Part shown: piece after piece, positions 27,603 to 41,650 of the stretch
Layout of the letters: each line of letters starts with the position of its first letter
Numbering within the stretch: the first letter of the stretch is position 1
From: Rhyacichthys aspro
Taxonomy: Eukaryota > Chordata > Actinopteri > Gobiiformes > Rhyacichthyidae
NCBI GenBank assembly: GCA_036850595.1
Contig: CM072162.1
Coordinates: 16,235,758-16,299,757, forward strand
Direction: 5' to 3'
DNA length: 64,000 nt
Made by a program: the position numbers and the translations under genes
Notes under the pieces: model-generated
Seen by the model: the letters and a program-made list of their open reading frames with translations, nothing else
The model's database searches: none
Told to the model about the DNA's origin: nothing

Positions 27603-30132
27603 AGCGAGAAGTGATCCCCGAACGCTGGCTGAAGTGCCCGTCTGAGAGAGGGCTTTCTGCAGACCCGGGATCATCTGCCGCATGCCGAGCAGATACAGCT
27701 GTTGGTGCATTAATATTCCCCTTTTTTAAAAATGGATTAGGGGTGTCTCAGTGATTATTCATACGGCTTGGCTTTCAAAGAGCTTTTCCTATTGTGAGTG
27801 CCATTGAGACTCTGTCACACTTAAACAGGCTAAAGGTTGAAGGAGGATGATGACAGAGCACGGAGCATACATGCAATATCACAGCCATAGTTTTACCGAT
27901 TGTGACCAAGAATTATTAATAACAAGTCTATAGGCCAAGAATAGCTACATTTCCATTACTGCGTTACATGAATTAATCACTGCTGAGGTCTAACAGGGCT
28001 CATACAGCAGATTTCTTTTAAAGCACGGAAGTATTAAGTGACTCACAAGCATGCCTTTTCCATTAAGCACTGATCAGCACTTCCTGTCAAAGCAAGATAA
28101 AAGTAGATATTTCAATCTCTCAAAGTCGCACCACAGACACGTCAAGTGGATGCAACCCACAGACTCACAATCACACAAGAACAGAGTAATACGCCGCCGC
28201 CTTCAAATGTCAAGAAGCTCGTTGAGTCAAAGAAGACCACTCAATTCAAAAGCCATCTCTCACCCACCGACACACATTTTTGCTGCACCGAGGAGGAGGT
28301 GAGGTAGCCATGTGTGCGTTTGCCCCACACTGAAGGACACGAACAGAGGGAGTGATGATTGTTTTGCTGTACACTGCTGTAAGAATGGCACCGGCGATGT
28401 CCACAGGGACGCCGAGCCCAGAGTAGAAAGTCATTGAGCAGCACCACCAGCTGTTTCCACCGCTCTGGGCTCTCGCTAACGTCCCTATAAGCTCGACTGG
28501 GCTGCCATGTGACACACTGCTCTCAACAGTGCTCACAAGTGCTCCCCGTTTTAATAAAATGTCACAATAAGACGTTACAGAGGAGGCCACAACATGTCAC
28601 ACATAGGCGAACGGTAAATCCAAGAGGCACATGGGACGTTGCTGAAAAATTCCACTTCATGTGTGATGTTGAGACGTAAACTCAAGGCTCCTTTGGGAAA
28701 ATCAATGGATCACAACAAATCGTCCAAAGACACCACACAAGAAAAATGTGCCAGGTATTCTCTAAGACCTGCTTTTTATTATCATGTAATTCTCTTACAT
28801 AGAAAAATTATCTTTCACAACATGCATGTGTAGAATCGCATGCATCACATACATTCACTGTGTTATTCTTTCAAAAACAAAGCCATAATAAGGTAAAAAT
28901 AAGGCAAACAAATAACAAATAATATTTGTAGTATGATGGGAATATAAACAATACAATACATGCAACTTGGATGTGTAGTCTAGACTAGGTATTAGGATAT
29001 TTGGCGTGCTGTAGTAAAATTACAAGCAGACAGGTCACTATAATGTTGCTGGAAAAGTGGTGGTGATGGTTAGGAGTGTGGTGGATGGAATTTTTGGTCA
29101 TTGTAACATATTATGAGTATGAGATAAGGTTTTACTTCTGGTCTTATGAACTACAATCCCATGTTTTATAGTCAGCTGTACATCCACAGGTCTGTTTGTT
29201 AGTATTGTCTCAGCAGGCAGGGCATGGCTGTGCGCTAATGCAGCTCAAAGCAGCAGGCACTGACACCGTTGTGCACGAGCGGAAGGGCCCCTGCCGCGTT
29301 ACATCCTCTACTCTCATGTTGTAGAGTAAATACAATTTTGATTTCCTGTAAAACATGGCCCCCTTTAGAAACACCACAGAGAAAAGCTTTTAAAGGAATT
29401 ACAAGGTCTGACTAAATGGAGACATGTCATGTAAATTTGAACTGAAGAGGCACATATCATCCATCCAATCACATGCAGTCAAGATGTGCAATATTTATTG
29501 TTCACTTTGCACAACCCCTCAAGCAAATGCCCTGTGTGGCACCTTTAAAGCATGACACAAAGGCTTTAAAAGCACGCTGGTTAATGTACACAACAGCGTC
29601 AGTGTATGCTTTCATCTCGGCTCACTGTGATGTAGCTACCTGACTTCAACTGTATCTCATCATTCCTCTGATTAGACCCCAAACAGCCGGGGCACTACAT
29701 CATAATTCCACAGGGGTCTGTGTGAGCAGGGCCTTGAGCTGGTGAGTGGAGCTTCATGAATCTTTCAAATGTCAGTAAGGTTTGCACACACCAACACACA
29801 GACACACACATTGTTGGAGGCACAGCTGCAGGCAGACCGAAAGTGATGTGGCCTTCACAGATTCTATTACCCGTCATTTCAATTAAGACATATGCTGCAG
29901 ACGTGGGTTTGATGGAGGAAGACACTGCGGGTGGAGAGATTAAGCACGCTCTCGTTCCAGCAACATGTGCCACAGTCTCTAAATTATCCTAATGACGGTA
30001 ATTACAAAGGCTCATTCAAGCCTGTGTTGGGTAAGTAAGGGTTAGCAAATGGGAAGAAGTATTGTGTGCCTCTACTGTGGATTTACAGCAATTAGGCACT
30101 TGGAAACAGCAGCTACACTGACTTTCTACAAC

Positions 30133-30147
30133 TTTTTTTTTTTTTTT
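30133..30147. repeat. Poly-T run of 15
   Basis: Simple homopolymer in AT-rich sequence. Confidence 0.85.
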
Positions 30148-30948
30148 GGAATGAATTTAAATTATATTTACCTTAAACATGAAGTTTTAACTTTATTTTG
30201 CTTTAACTAATTCTCTAAAAAGAATGATCTGGGGGGAAAAAACAAGATCTTAAGCTTTATTACTAAGATGTTAATAGATACACATTTTAAACCCATGAAA
30301 GCAAGCACTGGCTTCACGTGCTTGCATTAAAGAGAGTTTGCTTCTGATCAAATAAGGGACTTGTCAACATTAAATTAATTAGTGGAAAATACTATGAAGA
30401 TGGCTATTCCAGCGCTGGCTACATCTACTTAAAAAGCCAAACAGTCCAAAAAGAAAAACACATAGAAATGTGCATAAATATTGACAATGCATTCACAAAA
30501 TGAGATAATTCCCAAATCAGTCTCACACTTAACTCACAACTATCAACTTAAGGTGAGTTCTGCACTATGTTAATGTGTAGTGTTCTTTGTTTTAGTAAAA
30601 AAAATAAAATAAAGCCAGTTAAGTAGTTATTGGAGGGCATTTGGGAGGATGAGGGAAAGGTGAATGGAGTTTTTGGGTCTTGCGGCTTTAACACTAATTT
30701 CTCTCTACTTCTTTAATGTATCTATTTATATTAGCTAGTTAACAGTTTATGAAGAAGGTTGAAACGCAACTAAAGAAGTGAAGCTGACAGAGAAAGCCAT
30801 CTCAACAAAAGGAGGAAGGTGGGATTTGGTGAAGAGCTAATGACAACACACCACCCTCAACATGCTATTTTGGAAAAAGTACAATGGACACAGCTACTCA
30901 GACTGATGAAAAGGAGCTGTCAATCACTTTTTCTTCCCCTTTGTCTTG

Positions 30949-30963
30949 TTTTTTTTTTTTTTT
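30949..30963. repeat. Poly-T run of 15
   Basis: Homopolymer at the end of a longer T/C-rich stretch starting near 30926. Confidence 0.85.
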
Positions 30964-32282
30964 CTTCAAATGTCCCCTTAAAATAATCATGTATTTCTTA
31001 CAAAATAAACATTAAAAAGTTATATCTCTGCTTGTCCTTGAACATTTATGATACATCCTTGAATTACAATTCTGTTCATTGTCAAAATGAAATTAAGATT
31101 CAGACAGTTTGAGAGTCAAACACGATGCAGTATTTGCCTGGGTGTTCTTAAGTATTAAGCATAGATTCATAAATTCATCCCCAAGCTTTATTGTTAATTC
31201 AAGTGTGTAGGCTATCTCTTCTCCCATCATTTGTTTCTCAGAGGAATATGGGTTGCTTTATATTACAGCCTGAAGCAAGTACATATTTTTGTTAATCAGA
31301 TAATAACTTTTGACCTTGTGATCTTTCAAATAAATGATGAAGCCTGTAGTTTTGGGAAGTGTGGCCCAAAGCACTGACATTGAGGACTTTTTTTTTCTTT
31401 TTTCTTTTTGGCCTATTCTTATTCTTATTTTTGGAGTTCAAAGTAAAATGATAATGCCACAAGGCCTTTGAATATCTTGGTAGTAGATAAATAACAAATG
31501 GACTGTTGCTAACATGCTGACAATCACAAGACAGCAATAGGAAAAACTGCAGGGGGCTGCAACATCTTCTGTAGCCCCTTGGGGTTAGACACAGGTCGGT
31601 TATCTTTACTTATTATATAATATAATCATGTTGTGGAAGAAAAAGACACAGCTCTGTACATTTTGTCAAACATGTTCTTCAGCAGTTTTTTAAAATGACA
31701 AAGAAACAGAAGTAGTGGGCAGTAGTTTCTGAGAGCAACCTTGAGGAAAAATGGGCTAATATCAATGCCTTGCGTTTACAGCACTACCACGAGCAACATC
31801 TTCTGACTTAAAGACTTTCTAAACACTGAATTCGGATAAGGTGCAATAAAACTATAAACTATATGATAAACTTATTAAAGAGATTCTCACAATTTAAAAA
31901 AAAAAAGATGACAAATTGAATTATTGGGAAAATCTCATCGGTGTGCATTGTTGGATCATGCAATAAAGCAAACATAATTTCTCTTGGAATTAATTAAAAT
32001 CTGCTCTTTAAATATGATTTGTATTATTTATTTCAAAAGATGTCGATGCAAGCCACAAAACCCAGCAGTTGAGTTCACAGAGCTCGGCCACAGAGTCAAG
32101 GCTGGGTTATCTGTGCAGACAGAAGACAGTAGTCAGGCTGCTACAATTCCAGCATTGAGAGAGTCTTAGATGCTTCCCTAGATCACTTTTGGCACTGAGT
32201 TCTGTGTTTGACCTCCATGAAATGACAGAAGAATGACTGTAGTGGCCTGTGTGTGTGATTTTTTTTTCTTCTTTTTTACCAG

Positions 32283-32371
32283 AGGCTTGAGGCAGTGGAA
32301 CTGGGCTACGGCCCCATTACTGCTCCATCTGTGAGGGCCACCAGAGCGGGCTGTGATCTGTGCTGTTCCAG
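32283..32371 (+). other. Exon-like segment behind a strong plus-strand acceptor
   Basis: TTTTTTTTCTTCTTTTTTACCAG ends at 32282 on the plus strand, a very strong acceptor shape. Possible donors follow at 32331 (CT|GTGAGG) and 32372 (CAG|GTGCTG). One frame stays open (AVELGYGPITAPSVRA) but matches nothing I know. It is antisense to the host gene. An antisense non-coding transcript would be the simplest reading if it is used at all. Confidence 0.2.
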
Positions 32372-34890
32372 GTGCTGCCACTGAAGAAGCTGTGAAAGGG
32401 CCCCATCTAGCCATTCGAGGTCCCGAGGGACTCCAGCCCCACACAGTACTGTACTCCATGTGTTCACAGGCACTCACAAAGACAGATTATCTACAACGGC
32501 GTCAAAACTCAGGCCGTCAGTGAGAGGCAAGCGTGACAACGTCTGTGAAAAGACCACATCGAAATAAATAGAGGTCATTCCTCACAGTCTTCTATCAGCA
32601 CGCGCACCCTCCCTCTATAGACTTCTCGAGCCCCATGTGGATGAAGAAGAACTGTGACCAAACTCCTCAAGGGAGAGGGGCTCGACAAAACGAATGCACC
32701 TAGCAGCGTACACCTGCCACCTAATGCTTCAAAGGACAGAACACACAAACAGAGTGCTGAATGCGGGCTTGTGTAATGAGACCAAAAGCTATAAGAAACA
32801 TGTTCTTGTGGGAATATATTACTCTTTTTGTAACACATGGCACAGCACAGATCAAACATGTTGGAATACAGTCGAAGTTGCCACACGGCGAGGACACGTG
32901 CAGCGGTTGCAAATGCCTTGGATTGATGGTATAGTAAAATCTCATTAGGCGCTGGGTTGGTGTTGGAATCTGGCCCGGTCGCTTTTTCGCTTCTTCCTTT
33001 TTGTCTTTTTCACTTTGGCACACTTCTTTTTCTCTTTCACTCTCTTCCAATTCTCCACCTATTTGTCTCTCAGCAGTGTTGTAAATGAAATGTGTTGAAC
33101 TGCTGAATTTAGCAAAGGTTTATGTCGAGGAAACGCAAGGTCATGCGTAGCAACGGTCGGCTCCCCACCTGCTTTATTGCACTCGGTTTGCCGCGTGTAT
33201 TTATCACAGATGCAGCCAGTTCTGCACTGAGGGCTACGGCATGCTGCGCATACGCTCACTTTGTTACCCCCGACAGAAATGTCTCACCAGGGAGAAGCCT
33301 TTAGTAGAGCACATATAAACTCTTGCCTTTTAGTGGCATGGGAAATGCTGAAATACATACATTTATGGGGTCTGTTTCATAGCGCTGCGCTAAACTCAGA
33401 GTTTGACCTTGTCATTGCTTTGCACAGGTTTTTTCAAAAATGCTGAAGTGTGTGTTTTAAACAATGGATAATTAATGTTCTTTTTCCTATTCTTAGGAGT
33501 GGCTCAGATATATGGCGGAGTCATGAGCCAGGCTGCATTAGTCAACCCTGTCTCCCATAGATGACTAAACTGCAATCCTGACAGTGTTGTGGAGAAAACA
33601 TAATGCTGGCAACTTTATGGGTTGTAAATTAAATTAAACTAAACTAAACACAGGGCTTCATTCATTTAAAAATGATTTCACCTTAGAACATCATTTGAAG
33701 CTAATTATACTGCTTATAAAACATAATTGGAATTGAAATTGAGGCGCTGTAATGGAACTCTTTGTATTAGAAAAGTTTGGATATTAAAAATAAAAAGAGT
33801 TTTTAATGAGAGGAGTGAAGCGGATACTTGTTATCAGACCTGTACTGAACACATCCATCAGATAAGCAAAGCAAACGGCAGATAACAGAGCGCCGCTAGA
33901 TCTCTCAACAGGCCTGCATTAACGCCACTTATGGCACGGTGCACTTTAGGGTGAGCTTTCAGTGACACAGACGCTCGGGTGATGTTTCCATATGTTCTAC
34001 AAACAAAGGCGGCCCTAAAAGACTGGGTCAGACACAAGTGCTCTGCTGGCAACATGATGGACGGGGGGCAATCCCAACCCCCACCTCAGCCTACTCTATA
34101 TGATCCACAGCAGCCTGCACAACAGCCTCTTGTTTAAAACCCAATAAGAGCCACATGCTGCACATACATTTATCTTACTTTGGCAAAAATGCTGCTTTAA
34201 TGAGATAATTGGGAGGTTAGACTGACAAGGCAGAAGGGCTCCGATGTGTGGTCTCGCCTCATGCAGAGGACGGGTATGACTGCGTGCAATATATGATGTA
34301 GGCTGAATTTTTTAGCTGACGCACACAGTAGAAAAGAAATTGCCACAAGACCTTAGACCAAGATGGAAGACGTGGCTGTAACAGGGAATGGTTTCACCCG
34401 CCCAGTTTTGCATGAAAATCTACGCAATCAGCCATCAGTTTCACCGCGGCACAGAGAAAACGATTTAGCCCCAGAGCTGCGGCGCACATAAGCAGGTTTC
34501 CCTTCTGTCACTTTCAGCAGATGCCTACAACTACCATAGTGACCTTTAAAATATGCCTCACCGTCTGATTTTAGTTTTAAGAACCATCAGAAGAAACAGG
34601 CGATAAAAAAGTAAGAGAAATGTGAATAAACTGGAACAATTCAGGTGGATTATTTTTTTTAAATAAAACAAAGATATTCCGAGGGCACTAAATGGAATTT
34701 GATATAAAAAAGAAAAATTGTAACTTTTATAAACATGGACTATTTATTTGTCTTTGTCTTATTTCAAAGGATGTGTGAAACTTGCATGTATAATTGCATG
34801 AAAATAAAAGGCATTAAAATCCTGGAGGCCTTATTCAGAAGAAAATAAACCATTATTTATTTCGCTACACATTTTCACACATCACAAGAG

Positions 34891-34917
34891 TAGCAGTAGC
34901 AGTAGCAGTAGCAGCAG
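34891..34917. repeat. TAGCAG hexanucleotide microsatellite
   Basis: About four TAGCAG units, the last slightly altered to AGCAGCAG, followed by an A-rich stretch. It is non-coding: it lies deep in the intron with no surrounding exon signals. Confidence 0.85.
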
Positions 34918-36024
34918 TAAAAAAAACCAAAAAAAACAACTCATATCAAGTACTGGAGATGAGCAAATGCTTCATTCTAGTGCATCAGTCAAAGTGAAAG
35001 AGGCGGCTGGAAAAAGCTTAGGGGATTCTCTTTAAGCGGAGAGGCTAAAAAATAAAAGCAACCTCTTAAATCCACCCAAAAGCAAGCAAAAAGCACACAG
35101 CGATGTCAGCTGTAGCACTTCTGCCAAATAACCTTGCGCAGGATACGAAATGAAATGATGAAGAGCAGGTGCAAAACATTGCAGCCATCAATGTTGCTGC
35201 TCAGACAGAGCTGAAAATAGTTCTCCACACCTGACTGGAGAGACAGAGAGAAGCTAATGGACACCCATTGCAGGTTTGCAGCCTGTCTGCCTGTACACTT
35301 CAGGATAAATGATAAAAAACTGATTAGTTTCACACTCCAAAGGCCCCCAGCTGACAATTATATAATTCAGTCTGGTGAGGTGAAGATGATGCAAGTAGCA
35401 AGATGTGGATACATTTAAAACTTCATTAAACTCTAAGAGTTACTGGCAGCATAAGTGAGAAATATCTGAAGCATATCCCAGAGCTCAGGCTGTTGGAGCA
35501 TCTGTCTAACCATGAGGCATTTTCACTTGCACTGCTCTCCTTCTTTTATTGCACAGTGTATGGAAGAGCACGCTATACTTTTTTTTTTTCCTGAAAATGA
35601 CACGGGCCCATAGTGAGTAGCATAAAGGGGTAGTTTAGTGTTTGCTCATATGTAGCAATGGCCCTGTGAGACACAAAGACCCTGTTAAAAGAATCTGCAC
35701 GATATGTTTCACTGAAATACAATGAAAGTTGGCCCTAAGGCACTTTGACAGGAACACACACATGACACTGTCTATGAGATGGTACTATACTGGAAAAAAC
35801 ACAAAATAAACAAAAGATAAATCTTTATGCTGGGAAGGATGTCATTGTTTAACACAGCTGCAGTGATAAAGATAGTTTCCCAGTGTACTTTGTGCTTTTT
35901 TCCTACAAAAATGACAAAAATCACAGTAATAATCCATATACTGTGTATGAATTGAAAATAAATAAAACATGTCACCTTTTCAGCATTAAAGTATATCATG
36001 TATTCCTCCAGTAATGATTACCAT

Positions 36025-36038
36025 GTTGTCATAGAAAC
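36025..36038 (+). promoter_or_regulatory. RFX X-box match
   Basis: GTTGTCATAGAAAC fits GTHNYYATRRNAAC in full. It lies in AT-rich sequence with no other visible signal. Confidence 0.4.
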
Positions 36039-37179
36039 AGCACAACCAAAAGCATTCAAGCTGCCAATACAGTATGTGGCTCACAACACATACCTTTGTG
36101 TAGGTTGATGTACAACAATGCATGATCATTAATTTTAAATTATATGTGGCACGCAAGAACTGTACATCTGTTACAATCATTATTATGAATTATAAATGGC
36201 ACTGTATATTGTTCTGTTGTAGTGAGTATGAACATCATTTCTATTAGTATTATAGAGTGACTAATAGCAGTCTATGAGAAAGTGCGACCGAGTGAAGATG
36301 TAATCTTCTAGGTTGTTTACAAAGTACTGTTCCTTAGAGACACTTGATCAAAGCCCACATCTTCAGTGCTGGCAGTGGCATCATGTGTAAACAATGAGTG
36401 CTGCAGAGCGTGTGGGTGTGTGGATGTTTGAGGATGTGTGCGCGAGAGCTTATCTGGAAAAGAAAGAGACTGGAGGTAGGGGCCTTCTCTCATGTTGAGA
36501 TTTGGATAAGAAATTTGTGCAAATACAGCAAAAGCCCATGACAGCATGCTTAATTATTTTTGGCTGTAGCAAGCCCTGCCACTGCCTGGTGGTGCCCAGC
36601 GGTGCCTGCCCTCATGGGGGCAGATGCAGGCAGCCATATGGGTGTGTGTGTCTACACTGGCCTTGTTTGCATAAACCTAACTACAGTTACAGGAAATTAC
36701 CACAAACAGAATACAATGAAATCTATGGATTTGGCACATCCACTGGCCTCTGCTGCAGTTCTCATAAATAAACAGATAACATACTATTTTCACCTTGCAG
36801 TATCTGCAGTGGAGAAGAAAATGGAAGGTAACCTCAGTGGACACCAAAATGAAATATGAGAGTGTGAAATGGGGGTAAATGCGCTTGCTGGTGTTTTCTT
36901 TAAGCATCTGCTAAGGTGGGGTGTGACATTGCTGAGGTAGGCTACTGGAAGGGCACAAAGTCTCCCCGATGACTTAAGAAGGAAGCTTCTCTCACTTGCA
37001 TATTGCTCCATGCAGGAAGGGGAAACAATACATTTCCTCAAACTTTCAACAACTCTCCCAATGTATCTCAAGACAAACGTGTTTGTTTTCCTGAACCTGC
37101 CCGTACTGGAAGTCCCCAATGACAAAGGAAGAACACAAAGGTTATTGCTTCAGGATTTCTTGAGTCTTATTAAGTAGCC

Positions 37180-37440
37180 CATTCCCCTTGCGTTCTGGAG
37201 CCTGCCTCCCGCTGCGCCCAGAGAAAGGAGCAGGTTGCCCGATGATGGCAGGCGCTCACCAATGACCTGGGAAATAAATCCTTTAACAGGTGGCCAGCAT
37301 GTAGGGAAAGGGCTAAAGCAGCAGCACACCTTCCTGCTGCTGGTGAGGCTGGCTGTTTTATGTGCCTTAATTACACAATCCTCCAAAACCTTCACCCTCT
37401 GCCCTTCATTCATCCTCAGACTTCGAGGAGGAAGCCACCA
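37180..37440. other. GC-richer non-repetitive island, possible conserved non-coding element
   Basis: A stretch with several CpGs (TTGCGTTC, CCGCTGCGCC, AGGCGCTC) and a GCCTTAATTACACAATCC homeodomain-type core near 37361. It lies inside the longest open frame of the window, whose translation has no family resemblance. Not repetitive, not recognised. Confidence 0.25.
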
Positions 37441-38137
37441 CACAAACACAATCAAGCAGATGCTAACTTTGAGACTTTTGAGATTAAATCTTAGAAAAAC
37501 AAAACAAGAATTATGCTTTAAAGTAAAGTTTGTATTATTCTTAAGTAATAGCCTCAAGAAAAATGAGTATAGCTTTTACAGACTTGTGCCTACTCTTTAT
37601 TTTCAGCTTGTTTTTGTCCTTTTAATGTCATCTGGAAAACACCTGATCATATGCACTGATATTAATGCTGTCGGTAAAGGCCATACCACAATATCAGGAT
37701 ACAAACTACAACTGTATAGCTGTTACATTTGTGTCTCATATTTTACATGTTTATATTATCAGCCACCACTGAATACAGAAAAAAGATAATCACATTTGAA
37801 GATACCTAGACATCTCACTTTATTTAAAAAAAAATAGCTTAATGTTCAAGAACTGTTCAATCCATAAAAAAATCTGTTTATGGCAACATAGAGAAAAGAA
37901 CACACCTCCATAAATCTCTGAGTGTTATCATGAAATCTGTAAAAGTTTTAGAGACAACCACTGAATGGTGTGTTGTGCCATCAACTGCTGTATGTGTCTA
38001 TTCATTGAGGTCATTTCTGAATGATAACACCTGTTTTTGCCCTCTGACTCCACAGGGAGATGGGCCATGTGTAGTTTTGTCAGTCTCTGTAGCTAAGCAA
38101 CTGAGCATTACAGTGAGAGAGACCAGCGCTTGAGGCG

Positions 38138-38150
38138 GTTGCTAGGGAAC
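38138..38150 (+). promoter_or_regulatory. X-box-type site with 1-base spacer
   Basis: GTTGCT-A-GGGAAC has two RFX half-sites (GTTGCY and RGNAAC) separated by one base, within the spacing range of vertebrate X-boxes. It lies next to a CpG-containing, GC-richer block. Confidence 0.35.
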
Positions 38151-38589
38151 TGCTGGAGAGTGTTACCACTTGTGAATGGCGCTTCGATAGATCAGCCTCT
38201 AATGGTTCAGGTCTGATGGAGCTTCGCCTAGAAGGAGATGAAGGATCGCCAAGCAGGCCGCATGCTCCATCTCACCGGCTATACCATATGTCACAGGCGA
38301 CAAGTCTCCGGAGTCCCACGCATCAGCACACATAACAACCAGATGAAAATGATGGCAGGTTTCCCTCAATAGGAAAGCATTTGCATAGAAGTGGAGACTG
38401 AATAATTGAGAGGTGTGGGAGAGAGCAGGGTGGCTGAATTGGGATGAAGGGATGTATGCCTGCCAGCCAAATCCATTAGCCAGGCCCTGCTTGGCCGAGG
38501 CAGGCAGCTGATGGGAAGGCTCTGTTATCGGACACTAAAGGACACTTGGGCCGGCCATCACCACGCCTGCCCTCTCTCCTCTTTGCCGC

Positions 38590-38700
38590 AGGGAGAAGAG
38601 AGAGAAAGACAGAGAGGGAAAGAGAAGAAAGCAAAATGACAAAAAGAGAATGCTAGAGAGAGACCAGAGAGGTTCAATAACAGAGAGACTGAGGAGGTGT
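38590..38700. repeat. GA-rich tract; polypyrimidine on the host strand
   Basis: About 110 bases rich in G and A on the plus strand (blocks such as GGGAGAAGAGAGAGAAAGAC). On the transcribed minus strand this is a long CU-rich tract, the kind of sequence bound by PTB-type proteins. It lies beside a GC-richer segment (38.40-38.59 kb). Confidence 0.6.
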
Positions 38701-41329
38701 GCCCTGTTACAGCTTTATAATTGGCCTGCAAGGGCGGTCAAATGAGAGGCTACTTATCGCACATAGCAGTTCCACAAGAATACTTGTCCATCTCTATAGC
38801 CCAGGCCCATTTAAAGGAACATTAGGACAAATGAAGCGTTGAAAAAGAGGACACCATCTCTCTATTTAAGCGGGGATGAAAAAGAAGAAGTGTTAGACAA
38901 TTGTATCCCATGCAAAAAGTAGTTCCACTGGGAGCCTAATTACCCAGGAGGATATGTCTACTGGACGAGCAAAGAGCAGTCAGTGCAAAGGACAAAATCT
39001 GTACAGAGCTCCAGAACAGAGGCATGATGTCATGGCTTTAGAAGAATCCAATTGTCCTGACAGAAATAAAACACATAAAAGGGAACTGACATTAATCAAA
39101 TGCAAGTTGTGCCTGAGACAAAACCACCACTGTTTAGTCCTTATCATTTAGGTCATAACACTCACAAACACTGATTCTAACATCCCTTTTTCTAATGTTG
39201 GCCTTTACAGTGGGTCCCTCTCAGCAATTTAAATGCTGTGTATCCCCACAAAAGAAAAACACATTGTTCTCATCGATACACTGCCAGCAGGAATTATGTT
39301 GCACAGTCTGCTGATTGTGGAGAGGACCAAGAGTAGGTGAAAGCAGTGGAAAGGAACAGTGCTTTAAGACTGAAGCAACTTGTACACAACACAGCACGGC
39401 TTTGAGAAAACAGAAATTCACTTCAAAATCATGGGCATCACAATAGCCATTGACTGTATTTCAGTTAGTATTGCTCTGTGAGTGCATGTCTGCTCTTTGC
39501 TGTGGTTGCATATATTCACTTAATATGAACACACAAAGGCAAATAATCTGAACTGAAAAAGTTGAATAATTTCAGGAGAGTAAAGACTAACATGAGAGGA
39601 AAAAGGAAAACTAATACAGTTGGAAAAGTATAAAAAATAGCCACAACTGTGAAATAACTGCAAGGCAACAAGCCCCGTTGTGTTGAATTATTTCTAAAAA
39701 GCCCTGATGCCCGAAGAGAACTGACATATGGCTTATAACCCAAGCAACTCTTAATTCCAAATACCACTCAAACTGTGGTCTTAGGTTATCGAAGATTTAG
39801 CAAATAATACTATGCCCTGTTATTAAGTGAAAATTAGAGTTATTTTTCTGATATAATTATACGCCAAAAACTGAATGTGTCATGTGACTTGTCTTGAGTT
39901 GCTGCTCATGTCTTACACTCCTGCATCAGACAAACCCTGGACTGCACCTGGGCAAAATAACCATTCTCATTTACAATTTTTCATAAACTTGTTACTAAAC
40001 TTTTTTTGTTTTGGGGACAAATAGAGACAAAGCTGCTGTATAAATGACCCATTTTTACACTAAAAGTAAAGTAAGCATTAAGATGCTGTGGATCAGGACA
40101 AATGGACATGATCCCAGCTGTTTACACACTGCTGTTAATATCTGCTCCAGTGCTCTGACCTCTTCCCCTCAAACCCACTGAAAAACAAGCATCAACAGAT
40201 ACAAACAATTAAATCAGACCCCGGCGACGTTTAGCTACATCTACAAATGGCAACACACTCGAAGTGTTACCGCGCTAATATTGGTCATTCTTCTGCAAAA
40301 AGGATTAGTGTGAAGAACCACATGATCTCGTATGCCATTTGGTGCATGGCCTCACCTAATGCATCACACCGTGAGAGCATAAATACTTAACATCCATCGA
40401 CCCAGCAGGAGTCAAAGTGAGACAGGCCAGACACAAAGCTACTACAGCCTCTTCTGCAACATGACCATGAAGAACGCTATGAGCAGCCACTGATAATGTG
40501 CATGAAAAAAATAAATCCTCCAATCACAGCATGTTTAAAAAGTAGCCTATTTTAAACCTTTTAACGTTAACCATCACACCACCAGGTCTGGAAGTCTCAG
40601 CCCATATTAGAAAAGGCATTTGGCAGGGATAAATAGCAGCTATCACATGCTAGTGGCACTGCATCTCAATGAGCTTGTTACTGCAGTGTTACAGGAAGTG
40701 CATCCCTGCGACGTGTTGAAGACTCATTTGCATGTTTTCATTTTTAATTCCGGACAGCACAGACAGGTCTTGATGTGGCCTAATGTGACGCCTGACTTCG
40801 CCTAAGCCTGTAATTATTTTCCTGACCTGCCCAACAATCAGCCTTCCTCCAGTTAATTGCGAGCATAAACAAATCCTCAGGTGGTCCAAGTTCACAGGGA
40901 GTGTTTTGCATGCATAACACTCGTCTCATAGCACCATCTTCACAAGTGTTGAATTCTCACCATTCCTCATCAGTGTATTCACTGCTGCTTCATGAAGTTA
41001 CAGTTGCTCTGAGCTAATGTGACTGGAAGAATGATGAATATAATATTTGGAGTTATGAAAGAAAATGTGGGAATCGTCTCCTAATGCACACTTTTAAAAC
41101 TATTTTGAATAAGCAATAATAATAAGAATAAACAATAAGCGGTGAATAAATAACCTTGACTTTTATCTTTATGCTTACAGAACGTTGCAGGCCATTGTAG
41201 CCGAGTGTTTAATATTTCAAAAGGAGTGGGGATGAGTAAATGTCGTTTTCCCTTGGATATGGCTTTATGTTTTGTTCTGATATCTGCACCGAGCCAGTAT
41301 TATTGTGGTTCTTTTGTGTCTTGTCTGTG

Positions 41330-41650
41330 TGTGCTTAATGTTTAGTGTGTTGTCGCTGCGAGTGAATATTTAATGAAGCCACGGCAAGCACTCCACTGCT
41401 GTTCATCTGGGCACCGAGTCAGCGGAAAAACTCTCTCTCTGGTTCTGCCATCTGTTGGAATCAATAAGGGGGGCTCCAAACCCCCAGTCACCATTCAAAG
41501 CTTCAGCATGTTGACAATTAAAGCTAACCCCTCTCTCTGTTCCTTCTCGTCCTGAGCAGCACCGGCAAGGTTAAATGGCAGGTGCTGAAAGAAGTCGAAT
41601 ATACCCTGCACAGTAACGCTAATCCCTCAATTAAATTATAGCGTCCAAGC
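41330..41650. other. GC-richer non-repetitive island, possible conserved non-coding element
   Basis: Non-repetitive, with several CpGs, a CCATCTGTTG E-box (41448), GACAATTAAAGC and CTCAATTAAATTAT homeodomain-type sites and a short G5/C5 hairpin near 41468-41486. No exon or coding potential was recognised. The conserved-element idea rests on composition and motif density alone. Confidence 0.25.

Noticed and set aside
28246..28590. 114-codon minus-strand open frame in GC-richer sequence
   Set aside because: No known domain; a second overlapping frame is also open, as expected from base composition.
36560..36640. Purine/pyrimidine-balanced GC patch with CACCACCAGGCAGTGG on the minus strand
   Set aside because: Only a partial CTCF-like match, and no exon or repeat was identified.
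37150..37557. 135-codon minus-strand open frame
   Set aside because: Overlaps the rejected plus-strand frame and has no family resemblance. It is on the host strand but lacks a convincing splice-site pair.
37235..37789. Longest open frame of the window (184 codons, plus strand)
   Set aside because: No recognisable domain, mixed low-complexity hydrophobic composition, no promoter or splice context, and overlapping open frames on the minus strand. It fits chance in a stop-poor stretch.
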